Below are positions 20,152 through 31,800 of a stretch of DNA of 64,000 nt, in pieces; position 1 is the first letter of the stretch; every line of letters starts with the position of its first letter. The notes under the pieces are model-generated. The model did not search any database, was not told the DNA's origin, and was given only the letters and a program-made list of their open reading frames with translations. The position numbers and the translations under genes are program-made. Source of the stretch: Bolinopsis microptera (taxonomy: Eukaryota > Ctenophora > Tentaculata > Lobata > Bolinopsidae); the NCBI RefSeq assembly GCF_026151205.1, contig NC_087076.1, forward strand, positions 3,929,902 to 3,993,901, written 5' to 3'.

Positions 20152-22631
20152 ATGACCTGCAAACCTGAAGTCACTGTACCTCGGCTGGAGGGGGATATGA
20201 AGAGCTTGTATGGGTTAACTGTGACTGAAGTCAAGGAGCTGCAAAGTTACGACGATGCAATGTTTACCTTCAACACTCATGGTATGTTATTATCTTAACA
20301 ATTATCTATGCGGAACTTGTTATCTAATTCTGATTATTATTGGTAGATAAGCGAGAACTCGTCTCCTTTTTAATTTAGTAGTAGAAAAGCATGATACACA
20401 TATTACGTCAGCAATTCTGTGCCCTCTTCAGACCTCACTCCGCCTAACTAATTGTGGTAACACTATTATATTAGCATATTAGTATTTCGGTCAATTTCGA
20501 ACCCTATCCTCTCTCCTTAAGATGCTGACGTAATATATTATGAAGCCTCCCATACTAAGATAGAGTTAAATAAAATAGAGCGGAAAAGATTTAGACTTAC
20601 CCTCTCCCCGAGGATAGAAAACGAAAGATACATAGCAAAATACTACAACCCTCTTTACACAACGGAGGATATCCTGAGTAAGATACTGGAAGTTTTGGTG
20701 CACTTGAAGAAGTTGAACGTGCCCCGGCCTGTGCCACAACTTAGTGGGAACATGTTATCTCGCGTAGGTTAAACTGTGTGTATTAATATTGATTTATTAT
20801 ATTTGTCTGGGAACACAAGCACAACCTACATTTTCTGATGTGAACTTGTGAACTTGACTTGTATAGTTGTCTATATTTAGTCGTTATCTTGGGAACAATT
20901 TCTTGAAGAAGTTATGCTAATCAGAATTTTATTTTAGGACAATTGTATATATTATTAAGATCTATAATATTGTGTTGTGTTGATATTGCCATAACAATTT
21001 CCAATTACCACCTATTCAAGTTTTCAAATTATGCTGACTTCATCCACTGAACTTACACGGTGGTACGTTTATCCCAGGTCCCTGCACAATGTTATCTATT
21101 TCATATCCTCAGATAGAAGACGAAAAGAACCAAGGATTAGCTGGTTATCTGGTAGTTTACAACTATATTTCAGGGATATCACTTTGCTCCCAAACCAAAG
21201 ATCCTTCCTTCTGGAGAAAATTGGGTGCATAATTTTTGTATTAATAAAAGTACAATTGATTGCACACTGTGTGGTAACCAACTTTTTCTAGCCGATTAAT
21301 TGATCTAAATGAGGAAGAGATAATATATCAATGTTTTAAAAGTAACGGATGTCTTCCACCAGGTAAAATGGTTGCGGAGATATCAGAAAGAATGTCCGAA
21401 GTAGAGTGTGAGAACTATGTCCGTCATCACAATTGGGACCCACTTAATGCTCACAAAACATTAGAAGAAGTTCGGAAATACTTCCCTGGAGACAGAATAC
21501 CAAATGTCAATGTGAGTTATTCAGACCTAGTAGTAGAAGTAGTATTGTGAGTTTACATGTTCGAGTTGGTCAAATGTTCCTGCGGTTTTACTCAATGTTC
21601 CGGTGGCGTAGCATTGGGATTAGTGACCGTTTGCCACAGTGAAGGGGACTTCACTGGGTCACTTAGCCTTTTGAAAAACAGAAATGTTTATATCCAAAAG
21701 CACTAGGGTAAAGGGTTCAAGCCCCTACCAGGAATGTCGAGTTTTTTGTTCGGACGTTGAAGCCGCCCTAAGTATTGTGAGTTGGAGGAGGATAGCGCAT
21801 AAGAGGGTTACAATAATAATTCCTTATGTACCTGTGATCTGTCAAAGCTAAGGGATCGAGTTTACAATTTAAAATTCCGCCTTGATGAGTTTTCTTACAG
21901 GTTGATTCTGTCATTGCATCTTTAAAGACAATTGAGACCGATCTGAAGGACATTCCTAAGCGTTTGCAACATACCGATGTTAACGAGTATAATATCATCC
22001 TTGGTGAAGATGATGAAATGTGGATCATTGATTTCAACGATCTGATACTTTCTTACAGAGTCTTTGATCTGGGACATTTTATTGGTTACATGACTTGTGC
22101 TCAACATTGCAATTTGAAGGTTAGTAATAAATGTGATTAACAACTATGAGGATTAGTGCTGGAGAGTATGATCAAGTTTAGTAAAGCGATATATTATGAT
22201 GTTTCGCTAATAGATAATACCCTTCCCATTCTTTTGATATACGATATTCTCTTCGGCCTAAAAAAGAAGTACAGTTTCTGTATTGTTGTAAGTCACCTGT
22301 TGTGTCACGCCAGCTAGAAGCTGCACAACCACCCTGATTTAACTCTGTGAAATGTGGTATCAGCTTGAGAACTGTTTTTATTCTTCAGACTGGTGGATAT
22401 GTGTTTGAAGGGTACAGCTCCGTTATAAAGCTATCAGATAAAGAACTCAACATGCTGTACGATGTAGTGATCGCTAGATTCACTCTGAGCGTATCTATTG
22501 GGTGTCAAACAATCCTCTCTGGTGGCGCTAACGATTATGTGAAAAAGTGTGTGGACAATAATATTGTTTATCTTCAGAAACTCACCAACTTTGGCCGTGA
22601 AACCTTTAATAAAGTGGTTATTGGAATTTAG
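20152..22631 (+). CDS. HYKK: hydroxylysine kinase (AGPHD1 type), six exons
   Basis: Exons 20152-20281, 20522-20763, 21113-21224, 21363-21511, 21901-22119 and 22389-22631 give 364 residues with all phases closing (1, 0, 1, 0, 0), near the vertebrate length of about 370. The family phosphorylates 5-hydroxy-L-lysine with GTP in lysine breakdown. Exon 1 has LYGLTVTEVKELQSYDDAMF, matching the family's FGL...LPSYDD opening. Exon 2 gives the ATP/GTP-lobe and KILEVLVHLKKLNVPRPVP; exon 3 GYLVVYNYISG; exon 4 the KLGKMVAEISERM helix and HHNWDPLN. Exon 5 has the aminoglycoside-phosphotransferase catalytic loop as HTDVNEYN (usually HGDLNDHN) and IIDFND (usually DFGD). The substitutions Gly to Thr and Gly to Asn near catalytic residues are worth noting. 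Start chosen at ATG 20152 because the frame upstream lacks another ATG. Confidence 0.92.
21598..21800 (+). mobile_element. tRNA-derived SINE-like sequence in HYKK intron 4
   Basis: A box-like TGGCGTAGCATTGGG near 21604 and a good B box GGGTTCAAGCCCC near 21714 suggest a pol III promoter, although they are about 110 bp apart, wider than a tRNA. The following ACGTTGAAGCCGCCC is the kind of tail seen in animal SINEs. It lies entirely within the intron. Confidence 0.45.
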
Positions 22632-24590
22632 TTGCTCTGGGCCTTGTATTTATTAAATACTTTTCAAACTTTATAGAGTGCAGCGATTATAACGTATAAA
22701 ATGATCATCTAATAAACTATTGCCCCCCGTCTGTACAATCTGATGGGGGAACCAAACACAATAATGCACAGTGAACTGTACCTACAATTACTTAGGCATG
22801 TTTAAATAACAAATTTATCAAACAAATTTATGAAACAAATTTATGAAACATATGATTTTTATGTATGATGTTTATACACACCCGTTAATTAGAAGATAGA
22901 TTATTAAATTATTTCAACTTAATTTCATAATTATTGTGTTTTATTACTATCTGGCAATTCTATCTGAATTTTTATTAACTATTTCATATTATGTAGTAAG
23001 TAAACAAACACTATTACTATATACTAGTGTTTGTACAGATGTATGTTTTTAATAACCGAAAGTACCTCTTAGAGGCAAAATAATCTACATATCATCAACG
23101 TAAGGCGCGAAACGTTTTCTGTATGCAAACAAGGCCTTTTTTCGCGCGCGCGTAGCTTCACCGACCGGCCGGCCAGCCTAAATTATTCCAATCCATTGCC
23201 ACGCTCCATATGCCACGCTACTGCACTGGTGAACCATGACCGATCCAGATCATGTATCGAAATTATTACACTTACCCAGAATATAAAATACCTTTCGGCT
23301 GGACTGTAAAACAATGCAGGCCCTGAGGCCCTTGCTTCTCTAAGAGCCGTAGTGGCCATAAGTGCCAGAGAATGAATTCGTTGATAGCGACTTGACGAAC
23401 GGATTCACTTCTTCAGAGTTCGGCTGCATGCTGAATCCGAAAATTGTTAACGGAGTAGTCTTAAGATTTAATTAAATGTTATGTGATATTCGGCTGATGT
23501 TAATTTGGGACCTCTTCAGAGTTTAGTCTAGTAAGTATGAAAACTAGTAAGCCATGAAAACTGGAATAAGCACAGAAACAGTCACGATAATGATATTAAA
23601 ACTGATCTGAACATAAAAGAAATTTAAGTCTGGCATTTAAGAAAACTTAATGCTTAAACAGCGAATCCTTATTTTTCTAGAAAATATGCATTTTACAGTT
23701 GTACAAAGTGAAACAAAATTGTGTATGGAGCAATTTTACCTGGGGACCCCAGGCTATAATGTTCATAAACAGGCGGAGATTAGGCGGAATGACAGGCTGA
23801 GCGTCGCCCAGTAAGGAGCAATTCTGATGTAAATGATAATATTTAAATGGGTCGTTAAAGCTTACATATATTCTATTCGCTCTTTATCTACTGTGTTCAA
23901 ACGATCAGCACATTTTAGGTACTATACAGAACAATGAACATGGTCGGTAAAAGAGTAAACACGCAGGCTAAACTTTTCTGCTATGAGATCCAGATCAACA
24001 GACTTCAGACGTTGTAGCAAAATTTCAGGTATAAATTACACTTTTTGGGTTTACGTATATATTATTCAAGTGGAATTCAGCGTGATCTCCTCCAACATTC
24101 CACACAGAAGTTCCAAATTCCTCTTTAAAACTTCAAATTAAATTACACTCAACATCTACCCCAAATTCTACAGTCCACAGAATTCTATCAATACGCGACG
24201 ATCAATAATTGGAGAATACTATTAGACTAAAATTTTGTTCCCCGTTTTTTACTCACAGAAATTGGTCTTGGCTCAAATTGAATATCAGCAATTTTGTAGG
24301 CGAAGGAAATTTGACATTATATCTAACGTTTCACTGCATTTACACGAGAATCACTATTACATGTATTGTACACTATTAGTATGTATTTTAATTTGGTGTA
24401 AGTGGTGGCCGTTGTATTTTATAAACCGTTTTTAACGAGTTTTTTTACGATGCAGAATTTTGTGAGGAGATTTAGGCAGAATGAACTGTAGCTCATATTT
24501 TGTTATTTAAGCTGCTCTACGAGCACACACGCTAGCTAGTTAGTTTTTAGATAGTTAAGAGTATTAGTTAGTGTAAATTAGTATCCTGAT
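22632..24590. other. intergenic, HYKK 3' side
   Basis: No gene recognised. Small features: three AAATTTATNAAAC units at 22805-22850, a CG-rich patch (CGCGCGCGCG, then CCGGCCGGCC) at about 23143-23175, otherwise AT-rich. Confidence 0.5.
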
Positions 24591-25366
24591 GGGGGTGATG
24601 CAACGTCAATTAATGTCAGTATTCCATAAAAACCCCAAACTGACATTGACATTAATTGACATTAATTGACATTAATTGACATTAATTGACATTAATTGAC
24701 ATTAATTTGTCTTGAAATTTGAGATTATCATTATTCGATAAATATTCAAGATATTTACGTCTATATAAGTTAGACCGGTTCAAAAAAACAAAATGTCCTT
24801 GAATAATTATGAGTGTGTTCTTACCTGTTGATCCTTAGGTTCAAAGACCACCAAAAAAATTTCAGCTTCCAACTCTTCCATCTTCGGTCCCCACCGGCCA
24901 CGCCCATATTTTATTGGTTTCTTATACAGGTAAAATATCTAGAATCGGCTTTTTTAGTATGAAGGAGTAATGTTAGCTGTTTAAGATTCGTTATTCAAAT
25001 ATAAATGTCATGAAGGCATTTCGTTTAATGTGGGTTTTAAGTTCTGATGATGTTGAGAACCACGCCCTTGGATGGCCACGCCCATTTAAAAAAAAATTAA
25101 AAACCGTATTATTTTAGTTTTATTGTTTAATGATCTGAATTTTTCACATTTCCATATGTGATAGTCGTGAATAAATTGATGATATAAACGTTCTAAAGTG
25201 CTAAAAATATGGTAGAACTGCATAATCTCTGGTCGAAAAATATCGTGTCAATTTATGTCAGTATTCCAAAATTTTGCAAAACTGACATTGACATTAATTG
25301 ACATTAATTGACATTAATTGACATTAATTGACATTAATTGACATTAATTGACGTTGCATCACCCCC
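24591..25366. mobile_element. 776 bp TIR element with 8 bp target duplication
   Basis: ATCCTGAT occurs directly outside both ends (24583-24590 and 25367-25374). The ends are inverted: GGGGGTGATGCAACGTCAAT on the left and its complement on the right. Both ends contain tandem arrays of the 10 bp unit ATTGACATTA (about 24645-24710 and 25280-25350), and the module TGTCAGTATTCCA ... ACTGACATTGAC also occurs twice in direct orientation. No transposase is encoded, so it is a non-autonomous element; an 8 bp duplication fits hAT or P-like families. Confidence 0.85.
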
Positions 25367-25374
25367 ATCCTGAT

Positions 25375-25877
25375 TCCTGTATCAGTCAGGATCTGTTAGC
25401 ACACAAAAGTGTCAGTTTTTGCGAAGCAGGTCTGACTTTCATATATATTCTTATAGTGATAGACTTTATCATATAAATTTATTTTGAACTTAGTAAAAAT
25501 TGCAGGGAATAAAGAGAAATTTAAGATTTCATGTCTATTCTTATATTCACGTATATTAAATACAATAATTATATTGTTATGTATCATATGATTTTGTAAA
25601 CATTGGCCGGTGTACCAAAAACCGGTCCCCAAACAAAACAAACACATACTCTTTCTGCCATAAAAACGAAAATTAAACAGTTTGTCAAACTTACAATTAC
25701 ATTGTCAAACAAACCTTTATATTAGTAATTATACTTTTCTTTATGAAGAAACGATGAAAAATTATGTCCATTTTTAGCTACAATTACAACAAAAAAGACA
25801 TGCCACACTAAACCAAGTTCTGTTGCTTAGAATCGGTGAATTATCAGTTATCACCGACAATTTACTGGGAAAAAAAA
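25375..25877. other. 3' flank of the GPCR gene
   Basis: AT-rich, no repeat recognised. Presumed 3' UTR of the minus-strand GPCR. Confidence 0.45.
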
Positions 25878-28800
25878 TCAGCAATCAACTATAGGAGTAG
25901 CATGATTGAGATCCTTCATTTCTACATTATTATTTAATCTCTGACTGTGTAGAGTACTCTTGTTCATAGCTTGTGTGTGCATTGTTCCCAGACTTGACAC
26001 GTGCGAATTTTGACGCACTTTCATTATAAATGAAAGGCACTTTAGTAGGCACTGATCATTGATATGCCTGAGTTCTACTTTGAATTGAGATGCTTTGAAA
26101 GCATAGATTATAGGATTAACCGCGCTGTGAAGTCCCAGGATCAGGAGAGCAAAATTCTGAAGGTAGAGTTGGGTAGATATTGGTAACCCGTCAATGAGAT
26201 GCAGCAGCCTGAGTAGGACCCAGACGAAGTAGACGGTGAAGCAGGCAATGTAAGCACACAGCACCGTTAGTAACGTGACTGTAACTCTGTTATCCTTCCT
26301 CCTCATCCTCCGAACCCGCCACGAGATCACGCACACTGACACTATGATTACGAACGAAGGCAGGTAGAGCGACAAAATGTCTGTAGTAACCAGAAAGGTG
26401 GTGTTATTAACAGCCAGTTCCGTGTTGATAGATGCCATGGCTGCTCCAATGAAATACTCGTAATCCTCATTCATCAGGTACGGAGAGATGGCCACCAGTA
26501 AGCTCAGTAACCAACAGGCAGCGATGATGATGACCGCGTACGACTTGTTAATTCTGGTGCGGTAGAAGTGGGGCGCCAACACAGCTACCATCCGTTCCAG
26601 GGAGATGACAGAGAGATTTAGGATGCTGCTCATTCGGGCTGTGATGTAAGTGAACCCCCAGATCTGGGTCCATCTGTCGGATATTTCTATGATGTGTCCT
26701 TCGCATTGCGACCAAATCTGAGACAATTTGTTATTAGGATTAAAATTGCCCATAGTGTCCATCGAGACTCGAGAGACAGCTCACATTATTTCGCTCGCCT
26801 AAAATATCATGTGCGACTTGGGTTTCACGGTTTTGCAACCGAACAAAACGGTTTTACAAAAACTCTAACCCCATTCCTCAATCCGCAACCATGACCCTTA
26901 ACATGAACATAACCTCGAAGCTAACTGTAAACTTAGCCCCAACCCTAAACAATCGAATCTATGATTTACTAGCCTGTCACGTAACCAAAATGTTTTTGCA
27001 TAAGGACACGTTCATTTGAGTTTGAGGATATTGGTAAACAAAAATGATAGCGTTTTTGACGATAGTGGCTTAATTTTGACATATATTAACCTAGCACGTT
27101 CAGAAGTTCTGAACATTAGCCACGTAACCCATACTCCCATATGCACTGCTCAGAAAGAAAATCTATTGTTGTTAGGCACTATGTGCGATAGGTGTATTTT
27201 AGTTTAGGTACATATTATTATTTAAGAATTGGATTATATTGAAATTTAGAATAACTTTAATCTTAATATGTAATCACGTTATAATCCTAATGAAGTAATT
27301 GCTCAGTAGTATTTATATAGTTTATATGTTGTTTGTTGTAAATTATCATGAATCATCTTCACCTCAAATTGTACCGTTTAGATTCCATATAGTTTCAGCA
27401 CCTCAAATCATATAAGTTCTCATTTCCCAGCAAATAGTTTCATACCTGTCATTAAGTTCTGTAGACGCATTTCACTTCAACCAATAAGCTTCACTCAATT
27501 AATTAGCGATCCTATCAGGCCTATTTCATTTATTCACGTGACACACCATCCCATTTATAATCTTCCGCTTTAGTTCACCTTGTTGAAAGAGTTTGTCACC
27601 ATTAGTCTGATTACTCCTAAACTCATTCCTCTTTCATGTCACATGACCATTCCTCACAAGTTTTAGATTCACGAGTCATGATACAGTTTTGAAGATTTAG
27701 TTCTGTGGATTACCATTTTAATAAGTTTATATTTTTCATTCTCTTCCGCAAAACTCTTTATTTAAAGTCTTTTATTTTGTAAAACCTACCACTAAGTCGA
27801 GCAGCTAGGTACACTAAGTGTGTGCTACATTTTGGTGCTGCGACCAGGATTTTCGTTTGACCTGGTTAGCTGCTAGACATCATTCCTTGTTGAATTTCGA
27901 AATAGCACAGAATTACGAATTACGTACTTGTGTTTATTTTTTTGGATTTCATATTAATCTAGAATCTCGAATCACTTTTATTTATTTCTTTAATTTAATA
28001 TTACGCTTAAACCCTAGAATTCCTTACTGAATAACTTCTGTACCGAATTTATCGAATATTTCCCGTTCGAGCCAAGAAAGCAATATTCAAATATTATGGG
28101 TGACTTAGGCGGACAATTGAATGCTTTGAATGAGGAGCAGAAGCAAGCTGTTCGAGCTTATGCTACTACACATGCTATTACTGCAGTAGAGACTGCGAAG
28201 CTTGACTTTAGGGCTGGAGTTGCAGGGAGTCGTAGGCCGAATACCTTCGATCCATCTATCACTACCATCCAAGCTTACTTTGACATGTATGAGCCCTTTA
28301 GATATATAATGTGCATGAACGGACAACAAGCGGTTAACACTTTCTTGACCTATTTGGATTCTAAGTCTCTTAATTTAATAGTGGATCAGGAACTAACCAC
28401 TGAGGACGATTGGGATACTTTTAAAGCAGAAGTAATTAAAGCACTTAGTACTCCTAGTGTAGCAGTCAAGGCAAGATTTGAGATCAAGAAAGCCACACAG
28501 TTTCTTGATGAGACGGTTGCGCAATTTGGTCAAAGGTTACTAGAATTGGGCAAAATTGGGTACAATGTAAACCAACTTGCTGCCAGAGATTCGATTTTAA
28601 AGGACGCATTATCTGCAGGAGTTCTAAGAGATGATCTGAGTATGATTCTTATCAACCTCTGTGATAAGACATTTCATGAACTACTGGCTGAGGCAGTTAA
28701 ACTGGACTCGTCATACCAAGCTAGGCAAACGATCAAAGCTCGTGATAAGGTAGAAGTATCAGTAATGAAAACCGAATTAGATGCTGCAGGAAAGTTTGAT

Positions 28801-31800
28801 CAGGAATATTTCCAAGTCCCTGTTATGTACACGAGTAGAGGAAGACCACAACAACATAACTGGCGTGACTCTAGAAGCTACAATGTGCAATGTTATAATT
28901 GTCAAAAGTATGGCCATTTTGCAAGCAGCTGCCATTCTCGAAACAACACATTCACTCCAAACCAGATGGTTCAGGGATCACGAGGCTTATATTATGAGAA
29001 CTCTTCCATGCGGCCTCATAGATGTTTCATTTGTGGCCAGAATGGACACTATGCTAGAAATTGCGGGTTCCAGGCTGTAGATGATAGTAGCGGTCCTTAT
29101 CAATATGGGCAGCCAACGAATGAAAACTCACAAAACTTCAGTAGGTCTGATGATTATCGACAACGTTCAGTTCAGCGTGGATATTATCAACCCTATGTAC
29201 CAAGATATCCACCTTTTCAGAATACAGGTGAGGGTCCTCAATGTGAAAATAGGTCACTTCAAGATAGAAAACATCAGGCTAATAATATAGCACTTGAACA
29301 CCAGCAATTTAGGGAGCAAGAACATTCTAGAAGGCATGGTTCACAGAATGTAGGAAGCAGAGTAGCAGAAGGACAGGAGCAGTACAATGATCAATGGTCT
29401 CCACACGATTTAGTGAATAACGAGAGGAGTGTAGATTGTGGTACCGTCCCGGAGGATGACATTGAAAGGCAAACAATAAATCTTTGTAAAGGTCGCGTGT
29501 ATCTGAATGTAGACATTAATTCCGTTGGAGTTAAGGCTCTTATTGACACAGGATCCAGCTTGAATCTGATTGGAGAAAAGCTAGTCGAAAAACTTGGACT
29601 TAGCAAGCTAGTTACAGAAGGAACTTTCAAATTAGTTGGAGTCACTGGAGCACCACTGCAAACTTCGGGAATTTTACACAATGTACCAGTAATAGTTAAA
29701 AATGCCGTGTTAGAATGCGATTTCATAGTGACAAACATGATGAACGAAGCATGCATTCTGGGTCAATCATTCCTTTCACAGCACCACATTATCATTGATT
29801 TTCACTCCAAAACGGTGAAAAACAGCATGTTTGTAGCTGACCTTCTAGAAGGAACACCCAGTAACAACACTCTACAAGTTAGTATCACGCAAGACACTGT
29901 AGTAACTGGATTAGATGTTTCGGAGTGTGCCGTAAACGATAATGCAACGTTTGACCACATAAAACCACCTGCTGTTTCTCCGAATACTATACACATCGAT
30001 ATGCATTTAGAAATAATCGAGAATAAAGTGAAGAAAATATCATGTTACATTAAAACTCCGGAACATGTAGATCGTGAGAATGTTGCATCAACTGTTCATC
30101 AGGAAGAAGTAGGTTAAGAATATCAAAACATGACCAAATCCACACCAACGGTATGCATTAGAGTGCAAAGTGTCACCGTAAACATGTGTATGTTTGCAAC
30201 TCATGAAGCTTATAGTATAATGCAAGAAGATCAGGAAGATAATACGAGTACTGCAAATGATCTAGAGCAGCAGCATGAAACTTGCACCAAAACGACCAGA
30301 TTGAGTGAAGATGAACCTATGATGCCACCTAATGTTAATGAGTATGATCTTAATCAGGCTCTTTAACCAAGTCACGGAGACGTTTTATGGTCAACAGTGA
30401 GAAGAACATATTAGGAATAATAAGGGCATTTGTACGAAAAATATTATTCCGTAGTAGTGTGTATTTGGTATTCATGCAGGAGTTGAGTCTTCGTCATATA
30501 CTTATTGATGAATCAACCGAACAGTTGCAATATAATTTACATATTATACTGCAAGTGAGGGTATTAGAATTTCAATTGTGGTACAGTTGATTTTCTTATA
30601 TGGCAGAGGCGGCCGTTGAGGGCGTCATGAATATCGTTTCAAGAGCTGAGAAGTAAGCAACTTGTCAGCTAATAGTACAGTGAATTGAGGCAATCACTTC
30701 ACAAAGTTAGATAAGTTCAGTACACAGTGAGTTTCCGCAACAGAAGTTTACATCGAGAGTGCGATGTATTTGATTTCATAGCGAAAAGAATGTTTGTAAC
30801 GAGAATGATTTACAGTTTGAATAAAGAGTTGTGAAATGTGAACAAGTTTTTATGAGTTAATAGCGCAGGATTCACGGATAATGGATGAAAGTTTATTGCA
30901 GGCCGGCAATTATTCTAGTCATTATACCGGATGAGAGCTCGAAAGTGGACGGTTGGAGTATCTAAATTATGAGAGGGGAATAAGATTGGAACTCTTATTA
31001 ATTTCTCTCTGTTCCACGTAATTTAAGATCTCTACCAGAAGTTAAATAATGAAACGATCATGTGATATGTTTTACAGATGTCAAGCTATGAAATAGGAAC
31101 CCGCACTCATCGGTTTAGTATTATGTTGTGGAATTGCAACTGGACTGGACAAAATGTTTACAAAGAGATACCACTTTTTAAGCAATGCGGCACTTAAAAC
31201 CTGTTAAATACAAGCCACCCGCCACTAGCACTGAAGTGCGGTACAATCTGTGTTCAAGAAAACGGGAACTCGATATGACCCTCATTTCACACAATGTAAA
31301 GAATACGTGCAAACTGTCGTACATTAGATTTATCCAGTACTTCATCATGTGAAAGTTCGGTACTCACGAAGAAAAGGAACTCAAGGTCAGCAAAACTCAG
31401 ACTACTTATTTATAATCTAAATAAGTATAGCCATTTCTCTTAAAAAGATGGAAAAAATGGAATAAGAGTCAATGAAGTATAATTCAGTTCAACTTTGCGA
31501 CTGTATTATACGTGTAGACTCATTATGTTATTTTTTGTTGTTTTTTATTATAATTTATATTTTACGAACCGCTCCTGTATTATACACTAAATATTTGATA
31601 TCTATTTACTTTAAACTTTTAAAGATATATCGTTACCTTTCTAATTACGTTTTAAGTCCACATGAATGAATCATTGAAACATGGAAATAGGTCGAGGAAG
31701 AAGAATCAGTGAAATCCGGAGGATCTGAATGAGAAGGAGAACATGGATTGGCTAAATCATAGCCTAAACGAAAAACGATAGACTTTGGTCGAAAACCTGA

